The notes beneath the pieces are model-generated. The model did no database searches, was not told the origin of the DNA, and worked only from the letters and a program-made list of their open reading frames with translations. From assembly GCA_937974555.1 (NCBI GenBank), contig CALJKR010000075.1, forward strand, positions 1 through 64,000: a stretch of DNA of 64,000 nt. The letters run 5' to 3'. This stretch comes from an uncultured Flavobacteriales bacterium (lineage in GTDB: Bacteria; Bacteroidota; Bacteroidia; Flavobacteriales_D; Sanyastnellaceae). Shown here in pieces: positions 8,822 to 15,629 of the stretch (position 1 is its first letter; every line of letters begins with the position of its first letter). Made by a program: the position numbers and the translations under genes.

Positions 8822-8878
8822 GCCCAAATGGGCGCACAAAAAAAGGTAGCATGTAGACTGCTACCTTTTTTTATTGCT
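8822..8878 (+). repeat. Attachment-like direct repeat, copy 2 (tRNA 3' end remnant)
   Basis: GCCCA-AA-TGGGCGCAC followed by the A7-GGTAGC...GCTACC-T7-ATTGCT hairpin reproduces the end of the tRNA gene at 414-487 and its terminator, without the rest of the tRNA. It differs at two bases in the T-arm part and in the hairpin loop. Its last eight bases overlap the 3' end of the minus-strand gene that ends at 8871. Together with copy 1 it bounds the islet 524-8821. Confidence 0.7.
8838..8872 (+). terminator. Bidirectional intrinsic terminator at the islet end
   Basis: A7-GGTAGCA, loop TGTAGAC, TGCTACC-T7. It ends the transcript of the secreted-protein genes and overlaps the stop codon of the convergent gene at 8871. 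Confidence 0.85.
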
Positions 8879-9512
8879 GCTTGGAGCGATAATCTTCGCC
8901 TAAGCCTTTGCCATTCAAAATGTCAGGAATGGCCTTTTGTATGCGACTGGTTTTGGTCGCCGATTGCTTGGGCTGCGTAAAGTGCATCAAGTACGCGCGC
9001 TGCCTACCGGGTGTTAAGGCATTGAAGGCTTTTTCTACTTCTGGCAATTCTGCAAATATGTCCAACAATTCTTGGGGATGTTCGATTTCCTTATTGGCTT
9101 TGGGAACAAATTTTACACCCGCTCGCTCTACCTCGATTGCTTGATAAATGTATGATTGGATGTGAGCAAAATTTTTTAAGATTTGACCAACATCTGTGAA
9201 TCGCATCTGCCTCCCGGATTGGGTGTGCTCCCCGGGTTGGGTCAGCAATTGCTCACTGTCTTCTATCAAGGCGCCATTGAAAAAATTCAAAGCGCAATAT
9301 TCTTTGAAAGGGGCTAGTATCAAAATGTTCCTGCCGTTATCCGTATAACAGGGTTGACCCCATTTCACCTCTTCCTGTAATCCACAATCCAACAACAATT
9401 GACGCAGCAAAGCCAATTCTTTTTCCCATTTGTGCACTTTGCATTGTGGTGTCCCATGCCATTTGCATCGCCCACACCCTTCTGCCAATATCATGTCAAC
9501 TTGCGGATTCAT
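8871..9512 (-). CDS. YdeI/DUF1801-family protein
   Basis: A cytosolic protein of about 213 aa. The sequence runs MNPQVDMILAEGCGRCKWH at the N terminus, then a DUF1801-like domain (EVKWGQPCYTDNGRNILILAPFKEYCALNFF), and then the C-terminal YdeI/OmdA-type segment with ALTPGRQRAYLMHF and a lysine-rich tail. Family members are known as putative bacteriocin-protection or iron-related proteins, but their biochemistry is unsettled. The frame is open up to 9560. I chose the ATG at 9512 because the preceding 16 residues resemble no family start. Cysteines in EGCGRCKWHGTPQCKVH form an extra N-terminal motif that could bind metal. Its stop lies inside the repeat that closes the islet, so it was probably the original neighbour of the tRNA. 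Confidence 0.75.
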   Translation of the reverse strand: MNPQVDMILAEGCGRCKWHGTPQCKVHKWEKELALLRQLLLDCGLQEEVKWGQPCYTDNGRNILILAPFKEYCALNFFNGALIEDSEQLLTQPGEHTQSGRQMRFTDVGQILKNFAHIQSYIYQAIEVERAGVKFVPKANKEIEHPQELLDIFAELPEVEKAFNALTPGRQRAYLMHFTQPKQSATKTSRIQKAIPDILNGKGLGEDYRSKQQ

Positions 9513-9613
9513 CTCTCTAATTTCTGCAACGAATTTAATCCATCCCAGCACTCTCCCCAATTTATACTTTGATACCTCAGCAAAATCTGCGACCTTTCGG
9601 AAAATTTCTGAAG

Positions 9614-10708
9614 ATGGAAAATTTGCAAAGTATCCAAGTTGAAGTCGATGCGTCTTTTTTGTACGCTCTTTTGGCGGAGCATGAACAAGATGAGCATGTG
9701 GCGAAGGTGTTTCGCGAGATGAGCGAGATTGAGATGGGACATGCCAAAGCTTTTCTCAAAAGCAAGGGATTGGAAGAGTCAGCGATGCCAAGCCCCTCAG
9801 GCAGAGCCAAGACCTTGCGATTCATCGGCAAGGTTTTCGGTTACGATTATGTGTTGGGTGTGCTCTTGGATACCGAAAAGGGATTGTCCTCTGGGGTGAT
9901 TGCGGCCCGAAAAAAGCAGAACCAACAAAATTCAATTTCAGATACGGCCCACGTTTCCATTTTGCGCAATTTGCTCCATGCCAACAAGAACATTGCGGGT
10001 GCAGGCTTAGCTCGATTTGAGAAGCGCCACCGCAATGTGGGCGGAAATGCCATTCGCGCCGCGGTATTGGGTGGTAATGATGGCTTGGTTTCCAATTTTA
10101 GTTTGGTGATGGGTGTGGCAGGTGCCAGCGCGGGTAGCGGACCGGTATTGATGACAGGCCTTGCGGGCATGTTGGCCGGGGCGCTGTCGATGTCACTGGG
10201 CGAATGGATCAGTGTAAAGTCATCCCAAGAACTTTCGGAGAATCAAATGGAGTTGGAAGCAGAAGAATTGGAGATCAACCCAGAGGGAGAACAACAAGAG
10301 ATTGCATTGATTTATATGGCGAAAGGAATACCGGAGGATCAAGCGCGTCAAATGGCGGCGGAAATCATGAAAAATAAAGACCAAGCTTTGGATATGTTGG
10401 TGAAAGAGGAGTTGGGAATCAACGTGGAGGAGTTGAGTGGATCTGCGATGGAAGCGGCTTATTCTTCTTTCTTCTTGTTCATTGCGGGAGCCATTATTCC
10501 AGTCATTCCATTTTTCTTCACTTCGGGTACTACAGCAATTTTACTCAGTGCTTTGTGCAGTGCCTTGGGATTGTTTGGTATTGGTGCAGCCATAACATTG
10601 TTCACCAACCGCAGTGTATGGATGAGTGGGATGCGTCAGGTGATTTTTGGATTATTGGCGGCTGCCATCACCTACGGAGTGGGTTCTTTGATTGGCGCTA
10701 GTTTGTAA
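9614..10708 (+). CDS. Rubrerythrin-VIT1/CCC1 fusion, metal transporter (MbfA-like)
   Basis: A 364-aa membrane protein. The N-terminal 130 residues form a rubrerythrin/ferritin-like helical domain with VEVDASFLYALLAEHE and the ExxH motif in EIEMGHAKAF, consistent with a di-iron site. The rest is a VIT1/CCC1 family domain that begins IRAAVLGGNDGLVSNFSL, has GALSMSLGEWISVKSSQE, and ends with membrane helices (IPVIPFFFTSG, LLSALCSALGLFGIGA). Known fusions of this type (MbfA) export iron from the cytosol under iron or peroxide stress. The same role is inferred here. The frame is open from 9569, but ATG 9614 matches the start of the helical domain. It is divergent from the YdeI-like gene. Confidence 0.87.
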   Translation: MENLQSIQVEVDASFLYALLAEHEQDEHVAKVFREMSEIEMGHAKAFLKSKGLEESAMPSPSGRAKTLRFIGKVFGYDYVLGVLLDTEKGLSSGVIAARKKQNQQNSISDTAHVSILRNLLHANKNIAGAGLARFEKRHRNVGGNAIRAAVLGGNDGLVSNFSLVMGVAGASAGSGPVLMTGLAGMLAGALSMSLGEWISVKSSQELSENQMELEAEELEINPEGEQQEIALIYMAKGIPEDQARQMAAEIMKNKDQALDMLVKEELGINVEELSGSAMEAAYSSFFLFIAGAIIPVIPFFFTSGTTAILLSALCSALGLFGIGAAITLFTNRSVWMSGMRQVIFGLLAAAITYGVGSLIGASL

Positions 10709-10756
10709 GCATTTTTTGGCCGAGCAACATTTCCAACTTTTGGTTGTCTATTTTGT

Positions 10757-11227
10757 ATGAAAAGGTTGCTTGCAATGGTTTTGTTCTTGGGGACTACGTT
10801 TCTCTACTTTTCCATTTCGGGTGTTCCCAATCGACAAAGTCACAGGCAGTATTCTTTTGCTACGGATCCGCCTCAATTCAATCTACCCATTGACACCTCG
10901 GTTTACTTCAACTTCATTTTTTTGCCTTGGGATTTTCAATTTCCTATGAGCTGCTTTGGATGGTATCCTACCTGTGGGGGATGTGTCATTTATGAACCGG
11001 GCTGGCCATTGGGTAATCAATGGCTGTACAACAACAATAGCGCAATGATTTTCTCCCGAGCGGATGAGTTGTCAAAGGACACCGCAGTGGTAGATACCAA
11101 TCGAGTATTGGTTTCGGTTAAAGACACCACCGCAGTGGTGGACACTGTGAAAGTGATAAAGAAATTAAGTCGTCAAGAAAAATGGCAACGTTTTAAAAGC
11201 AAGCTTCACTTTTTTCGAAAGAAATAG
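10757..11227 (+). CDS. Hypothetical exported protein, 156 aa
   Basis: A signal-peptide-like N terminus (MKRLLAMVLFLGTTFLYFS) is followed by an aromatic-rich segment (FNFIFLPWDFQFPMSCFGWY) with three cysteines. Two TAVVDT repeats around 110-130 and a basic tail ending HFFRKK complete it. No family was recognised, and it could stay anchored by the N-terminal helix. The gene converges on the methyltransferase gene and overlaps it by 22 bases. The shared near-palindrome makes both proteins end in FFRKK. Confidence 0.6.
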   Translation: MKRLLAMVLFLGTTFLYFSISGVPNRQSHRQYSFATDPPQFNLPIDTSVYFNFIFLPWDFQFPMSCFGWYPTCGGCVIYEPGWPLGNQWLYNNNSAMIFSRADELSKDTAVVDTNRVLVSVKDTTAVVDTVKVIKKLSRQEKWQRFKSKLHFFRKK

Positions 11228-11895
11228 AAGTCTGCGTAGGAAGACACTTCGTTGTTTCCGTTGTAAGGATACGGATTGGTAAGGTGTTCTATCAACTCAA
11301 ATTCAGGCGCATTTTTATTCACCCAGTTGGTAAATTTTCTGTGCTTGACATGGGCGACATCTTGGTTGTTTTCGTGGTCATCTTCGTTGGAAGAATAGAC
11401 AATGACATATTGTTGACCAGCACCAAACAACTTCTTCATGTAGTCCTCATATATAGCATCTTCCACCAAGTGGTAGATGACGTCGAGACTCATGGACATC
11501 TCCGCATTTTCATGGTTGTAATCATGCAACACCACAAATTGCTTGCTGGCATCGGCCTGATACTTGGCGCGACATTTCTGAACAATCGTGGCACTGACAT
11601 CTACTCCGATGTACGAAGGAAAAATAAAATACCCCAATTGATTGCCGTCGCCACATCCAAATTCAATCACAGATTGAATGTTGTTTTTGGATACAAATTG
11701 GTTGATTACTTGCGCTTTGTATTCAGCAAGGATGTTGTAAGATCCTGCGCCAGAGTTTCCGCCAGCTTTGTATCTGTTTTCCCAATATTCACTTGAATTG
11801 GTGAAGGATTGTGAACCGTTGATTCGATTATAAATCGATTTGGTCAGAGGGCCCAACACAGGGATTTTTTTGATGAAGCGAGTAAGAGTCGACAT
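11206..11895 (-). CDS. Class I SAM-dependent methyltransferase
   Basis: A 229-aa protein with the SAM-binding glycine motif in VIEFGCGDGNQLGYF (motif I, about residues 76-90), an acidic motif II region (YIGVDVS) and a post-motif LDVIYHLVED. This is the Methyltransf_12/23 layout, often found in carbohydrate or lipid decoration enzymes. The N-terminal 40 residues are basic and amphipathic (RFIKKIPVLGPLTKSIYNRI), which could give peripheral membrane contact. The substrate cannot be read from the sequence. The start at 11895 is the first ATG, 25 bases upstream of the DoxX-like stop on the same strand. Confidence 0.8.
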   Translation of the reverse strand: MSTLTRFIKKIPVLGPLTKSIYNRINGSQSFTNSSEYWENRYKAGGNSGAGSYNILAEYKAQVINQFVSKNNIQSVIEFGCGDGNQLGYFIFPSYIGVDVSATIVQKCRAKYQADASKQFVVLHDYNHENAEMSMSLDVIYHLVEDAIYEDYMKKLFGAGQQYVIVYSSNEDDHENNQDVAHVKHRKFTNWVNKNAPEFELIEHLTNPYPYNGNNEVSSYADFYFFRKK

Positions 11896-11926
11896 AGCAG
11901 GGGCAATGAATTGGGGTATTTAACAA

Positions 11927-12301
11927 TTAGGCTTGTAATCTTCGATCTGCTGGACGCAAATACCAAGACACTACAACCAATGCAAAAGTAAGAATTGAAC
12001 CAAACATATCACCAAAGCCATCGCCTACCGCCATGTGAGACACAAATGCGCCAATCATGGTGAACCCGAGTCCTGCATAGGCCCATTCCTTGATTAATGG
12101 ATATTTGGGGATAAGGATTGCAATTACCGCTAAAATTTTCCATGTGCCCAATAAGGTCATGAAATAATCGGGGTAACCCAAGCGCTTGAAATTATCGGCA
12201 ACTTCAGGACGGTGAAGTAATTGAAATACACCTCCGAATGCGGTACCAAAGGCCAACCATACAGTAAAGACCCAGTACAAAATTTTATTTCTTTTTTCCA
12301 T
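11927..12301 (-). CDS. DoxX-like family membrane protein
   Basis: A 124-aa protein with four predicted membrane helices: ILYWVFTVWLAFGTAFGG, LLGTWKILAVIAILIP, EWAYAGLGFTMIGAFVSHM and ILTFALVVVSWYL. The pattern KRLGYPDYFMTLLGTWK is characteristic of the DoxX_2 family. These are small bacterial membrane proteins whose best studied relatives act in quinone-linked or redox-stress systems. The function of this subgroup is open. The start codon overlaps nothing. The divergent hydrolase gene begins 96 bases away, with a -7 promoter element between them. Confidence 0.82.
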   Translation of the reverse strand: MEKRNKILYWVFTVWLAFGTAFGGVFQLLHRPEVADNFKRLGYPDYFMTLLGTWKILAVIAILIPKYPLIKEWAYAGLGFTMIGAFVSHMAVGDGFGDMFGSILTFALVVVSWYLRPADRRLQA

Positions 12302-12353
12302 TTTGTTTTAGATATAAAGCAATGATACGGAAAATTATGGGTGCGCCTTGGGC

Positions 12354-12361
12354 TATATTTG
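12354..12361 (+). promoter_or_regulatory. -7 promoter element of the secreted hydrolase gene
   Basis: TATATTTG fits TAnnTTTG and lies 35 bases before the ATG at 12397. No convincing TTTG -33 box was seen at the expected spacing. Confidence 0.45.
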
Positions 12362-12396
12362 AAAGATATTCACCTTAACTTGATCAGTATCTCAGT

Positions 12397-13548
12397 ATGA
12401 AGCACATCCTTGTTTTTGTCATTTTCATCATGTCTAACATGGCCGTGCGCGCACAAGGTTTTTCTGTGGGTCACGCACAGGCAGCCTACATTGACGCTAC
12501 AAGAGCCAATCGAAATGTCACATGTGAGCTTTATTATCCCGCTGATGCGGCCGGGGACAATGTGGCCATCGCTGCGGGTGTATTTCCAGTGGTGGTCATC
12601 GGTCACGGATTTGTTATGTCAGCCTCTGTGTATGATATATATTGGAATGCATTGGTTCCGGAAGGTTATGTTGTTGCCGTCCCTACGACGGAGGGGTCTC
12701 TGTTTCCATCCCATGATAATTTTGGAAAGGACATGGCTTTTTTGGTTTCTCAACTTCAGTTGGAGGGCACCAATGCGGCTTCATTTTTATACAATGCCAT
12801 AGCCACAACAAGCGCAGTGATGGGACATTCCATGGGCGGAGGTTCGGCTTTCTTGGCGATGCAGGCCAACCCCAACATTACCGCCATGGCTGCGATGGCA
12901 CCGGCAGAAACCAATCCTTCCGCTGTGGGTGCCGCTGCCAATATCCAGCGACCCACTTTGATTTTTGCAGGTATCAATGATTGTGTGGCGCCTCCTGCCG
13001 ATCACCAATTGCCGATGTTCAATGCCCTGGCGAGCGATTGTAAATCTTACGTGGGCATCGTGGGTGGTGATCATTGTCAATTTGCTTCTTCTAATTTTAA
13101 TTGTACTTTCGGACAAAGTACCTGCTCCCCACAGGCCACCATTTCTGCATCGGAACAACAATCATCGGTTTTGGACAACCTCATTCCTTGGTTGGATTTT
13201 TATTTGAAAAACGATTGTGCACAAGGTGAGATTTTCCAGGCCAATGTCACTAGCAATGCGGCCTATGAAGTGCAGCAGAATTGCACCTTGGGTTGTGCAG
13301 CTGGGATCATCAACACAGCAGATTTTTCATTTTCATTGTATCCCAATCCTTCTGCTGAGATGCTTCATTGGAAGGGAACCGAAGCGTGGGTGGGGGAAAC
13401 CTTCTGCATTGTGGATGTGCAAGGAAGAACCATCGAGCAAGGGAAACTAAATGTCAATGGCGATATTGCCAATATTGGAACCTGGGCCAATGGTGTTTAT
13501 TTTTTAAAGGTAGGGCCTGCGTTGGTGGTGCCTTTTAGTAAGAATTGA
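12397..13548 (+). CDS. Secreted PETase/chlorophyllase-like alpha/beta hydrolase with T9SS domain
   Basis: A 383-aa exported esterase. The signal peptide ends near VRAQ (residue 20). The catalytic domain has the nucleophile in MGHSMGGGSAF (Ser about 145), an acid in INDCVAPP (Asp about 195) and a histidine in GGDHCQF (His about 226). An oxyanion-type GHGFVMS lies upstream. The order and spacing of GxSMGGG, TLIFAGxNDxxAPP and the following His match the PETase/cutinase-like and chlorophyllase-like families. Cysteines in DHCQFASSNFNC could form disulfides. The last 70 residues form a T9SS sorting domain (SLYPNPSAEMLHW). A broad ester-cleaving activity outside the cell is inferred. The PETase aromatic clamp motif APWDS reads APAET here, so plastic degradation should not be assumed. 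Confidence 0.83.
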   Translation: MKHILVFVIFIMSNMAVRAQGFSVGHAQAAYIDATRANRNVTCELYYPADAAGDNVAIAAGVFPVVVIGHGFVMSASVYDIYWNALVPEGYVVAVPTTEGSLFPSHDNFGKDMAFLVSQLQLEGTNAASFLYNAIATTSAVMGHSMGGGSAFLAMQANPNITAMAAMAPAETNPSAVGAAANIQRPTLIFAGINDCVAPPADHQLPMFNALASDCKSYVGIVGGDHCQFASSNFNCTFGQSTCSPQATISASEQQSSVLDNLIPWLDFYLKNDCAQGEIFQANVTSNAAYEVQQNCTLGCAAGIINTADFSFSLYPNPSAEMLHWKGTEAWVGETFCIVDVQGRTIEQGKLNVNGDIANIGTWANGVYFLKVGPALVVPFSKN

Positions 13549-13631
13549 TAGAACCCAGAGAATCTTGAATGATCAGCAGAGTAGCTGCTTTGAAAAAGAT
13601 TTTCTAGAAAAGAATTCATCCAAAACTACTC

Positions 13632-13793
13632 TCAACCTTTGGAAGCATTAATTTGCTCAAGATCACGAATGATTTCTTCACGGTTTTCCATGGCCTTTTG
13701 GGCTTTTGGATCTTTTATACTATGAGCGTTTTGCATGGCATGCATCAATTCTTTATGAATTTGATCATCATGTTCCTTTGGCTTATTTTTCAT
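13632..13793 (-). CDS. Small charged protein paired with DUF6934-like gene
   Basis: A 53-aa frame that starts MKNKPKEHDDQIHKELMHAM and ends EQINASKG before a TGA at 13632. It is strongly helical and rich in Lys, Glu, His and Asp, with no hydrophobic segment. It begins 9 bases after the stop of the DUF6934-like gene on the same strand, so the two are probably one transcript. Coding is supported by a clean start, lack of rare-looking codons and the typical size of partners seen next to such genes. An antitoxin-like or accessory role is only a guess. Confidence 0.6.
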   Translation of the reverse strand: MKNKPKEHDDQIHKELMHAMQNAHSIKDPKAQKAMENREEIIRDLEQINASKG

Positions 13794-13802
13794 TTCTCGA
13801 AT

Positions 13803-14219
13803 TTACTTTTTTTTACAATAAAAACCAATTTCATTTTCAGATTTTTGGATCATATCTACCCAATAATCATTTTCCCATAAATCTCTATGATTATTGATTT
13901 GCATCCTATATAATCGATTTCGTGACGCTGAATTTCCACTGAAGTATATAGTTGCATCAGGGATCTTTTGCAGGAAACAATAAATACCATATGCTACTGT
14001 ATTTAATACCAATGAAGTGTCACCATTGTTCGTGATTATCTTATCCGATAACGATAGTGTTTCTAATTCCCAATCAACCAGTGATAGATTGTACAATTGT
14101 AAGTTTATGTCAACAACAGAAAAGTGAATGCATTTGATCACATTGCGCTTCCCAATACTAACGAACCAATATTCATGTTCTTTTCCAGATTGATAGTGCA
14201 CTGGATAATGATTTTTCAT
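13803..14219 (-). CDS. DUF6934-like protein
   Basis: A 138-aa protein, starting MKNHYPVHYQSGKEHEYWFV. It shows YWFVSIGKRNVIKCIHF, then LSLSDKIITNNGDTSLVLNTVAYGI and the pattern YFSGNSASRNRLYRMQINNH, which I associate with the Bacteroidota-specific DUF6934 family. No enzymatic motif is obvious. The frame is open to 14240. The ATG at 14219 fits the family start better and is preceded by an AT-rich stretch. It is followed closely by the 53-aa gene, and the pair sits beside the palindromic repeat array in an accessory pocket. A toxin-antitoxin-like or phage-defence role would fit such a place but is unproven. Confidence 0.65.
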   Translation of the reverse strand: MKNHYPVHYQSGKEHEYWFVSIGKRNVIKCIHFSVVDINLQLYNLSLVDWELETLSLSDKIITNNGDTSLVLNTVAYGIYCFLQKIPDATIYFSGNSASRNRLYRMQINNHRDLWENDYWVDMIQKSENEIGFYCKKK

Positions 14220-14388
14220 TGCGCAAATAGAAAATATCACGCACTAACATGCAAGGAACATATAAGAATGCATAAAAAGGTATTTTACTTTTCGATCACG
14301 GTAGGATAGGAAAAGTCGATTTCAGATTATGCGTTGGGTATGTGAATAAAGAAGTATTAGAGGACTGTAACATTCATTGTTTTTTGTT
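14220..14388. other. Intergenic spacer before the repeat array
   Basis: An AT-rich stretch without a coding frame. It should carry the promoter of the DUF6934-like gene (minus strand), but no perfect TAnnTTTG was found. The palindromic array begins at about 14389. Confidence 0.4.
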
Positions 14389-14950
14389 CTTCGCGTCCTT
14401 TGGGAAACCTTTGCGTCCCTTGCGTTAGAAGAAAATGCAATTAACGCAGAGCACGCTAAGAATCCGCAGAGAACGCAGAGAAAAAACCTTAGCGTCCTTT
14501 GCGAAACATCTGCGCTCCTTGCGTTAAATAAAAAAGCAATTAACGCAAAGTCCGCCAAGAATCCGCAAAGCTCGCAAAGAGGACACTTGTGATAAGCCAT
14601 TGCGCCCTTTGCGTAAAACTTTGCGCTCCTTGCGTTAAATAAAAATTCAATAAACGCAGAGCTCGCCAAGAATGCGCGAAGTGCGCAAAGAAAAATCCCT
14701 TACGCCCTTTGCGTAGAACTTTGCGCTCCTTGCGTTAAATAAAAATTCGATATAATTAAACGCAAAGTCCGCTAAGAATTCGCAAAGCTCGCAAAGAGGG
14801 CACTTGAGATATTCCTTTACGCCCCTTGCGTAGAACTTTGCGCTCCTTGCGTTAAATAAAAATTCAATAAACGCAGAGCTCGCCAAGAATGCGCGAAGTG
14901 CGCAAAGAGATCACTTGTGAAAATTCTTCTCGCCCTTTGCGCCCCTTGTG
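14389..14950. repeat. Array of alternating A/B palindromic repeats, left block
   Basis: There are five complete units at about 14389-14480, 14488-14589, 14598-14690, 14698-14808 and 14814-14918, plus a truncated left arm at 14928-14950. Each unit has a left arm like CGCCCTTTGCGTAAAACTT continuing to TTGCGCTCCTTGCGTTAA, an AT-rich loop of about 12-20 bases, and a right arm that is its imperfect reverse complement. Two types alternate: B units have right arms starting ACGCAGAGCTCGCC, while A units start ACGCAAAGTCCGCC and end GAGG(A/G)CACTTG. The order is B-A-B-A-B-(partial A), giving a dimer period near 210-216 bases. Each unit could form a long hairpin. Confidence 0.88.
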
Positions 14951-15031
14951 ATTTTTTCATAATTTCTTTAATATATGCGCATAATTTATTGGTTGTTTTT
15001 TGATTCAATAAAATTGAACTTTGAAATAAAA

Positions 15032-15409
15032 ATGACTGAAAATGAAATCTCACGAATCGTTTTGGAAGAATCGATTTCGATACACAGAAAATTAGGTCCT
15101 GGTTTATTGGAAAAAGTTTATCAAGAGGCATTGTATCACTCACTGATAAAAAGAGGGTTATTTGTCTCAAAAGAGCAAGGAATTCCAATTGTTTTGGATG
15201 AGATTCAAATAGATTGTGCATATCGAATTGATATTTTGGTAGAGAACAAAGTAGTAATTGAGATTAAGAGTGTAGAAAATCTTCACGATTTGCACATGGC
15301 ACAAACTTTAACCTATTTAAAATTGGGTGGATATAAGTTAGGTTTATTGATAAACTTCAATTCGACACTGTTGAAATCCGGAATAAGGCGGTTGGTAAAC
15401 AATCTTTAA
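15032..15409 (+). CDS. GxxExxY family protein (PD-(D/E)XK nuclease-like)
   Basis: A 125-aa protein, the usual family length. The family signature is in GPGLLEKVYQEALYHSL (G-LL-E-KV-Y). The core reads YRIDILVENKVVIEIKSVENL, with Asp and Glu-x-Lys in the order of the PD-(D/E)XK nuclease fold, followed by HMAQTLTYLKLGGYKLGLLINFN. The frame is open from 14975, but the ATG at 15032 (MTENEISRIVLEES) matches the family start. The biochemical role of GxxExxY proteins is not established. Here the gene lies inside an array of palindromic repeats, between a truncated and a complete A-type unit. A link between the protein and the repeats is therefore worth testing. Confidence 0.88.
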   Translation: MTENEISRIVLEESISIHRKLGPGLLEKVYQEALYHSLIKRGLFVSKEQGIPIVLDEIQIDCAYRIDILVENKVVIEIKSVENLHDLHMAQTLTYLKLGGYKLGLLINFNSTLLKSGIRRLVNNL

Positions 15410-15442
15410 AGGTTATTGTAATCATTGAGTTATTTGAAAAAG

Positions 15443-15625
15443 CTTCGCGCCCTTTGCGTACAACTTTGCGCTCCTTGCGTTAAGAAAAATACATCAAACG
15501 CAAAGTCCGCCAAGAATGCGCGAAGTACGCAAAGAGGGCACTTGAGATAAGTCATTGCGCCCCTTGCGTTAAATAAGAAAGTAATCAACGCAGAGCTCAC
15601 CAAGAATGCGCGAAGTACGCAAAGA
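15443..15625. repeat. Palindromic repeat array, right block
   Basis: There is one full A-type unit (15443-15547, ending GAGGGCACTTGAG) and one B-type unit with a shortened left arm (15553-15625, right arm ACGCAGAGCTCACC). They continue the A/B alternation of the left block across the GxxExxY gene. The last unit ends about five bases before the dusB stop codon at 15630. Confidence 0.87.
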
Positions 15626-15629
15626 AATA

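Noticed and set aside
473..8878. Prophage or integrative conjugative element
   Set aside because: No integrase, transposase, relaxase or structural genes are found between the repeats, so only an integration footprint is claimed.
13549..13631. Terminator after the PETase-like gene
   Set aside because: Only a weak five-pair hairpin (AGCAG/CTGCT) without a clear T-tract was seen.
14322..15221. Several 70-134 aa open frames on both strands across the palindromic repeats
   Set aside because: They are translations of the repeats themselves (recurring NARSAK and LCELC strings), overlap on both strands, and lack family resemblance.
14389..15625. CRISPR array
   Set aside because: The repeats are long palindromes with no unique spacers between constant direct repeats, and no cas genes are present.
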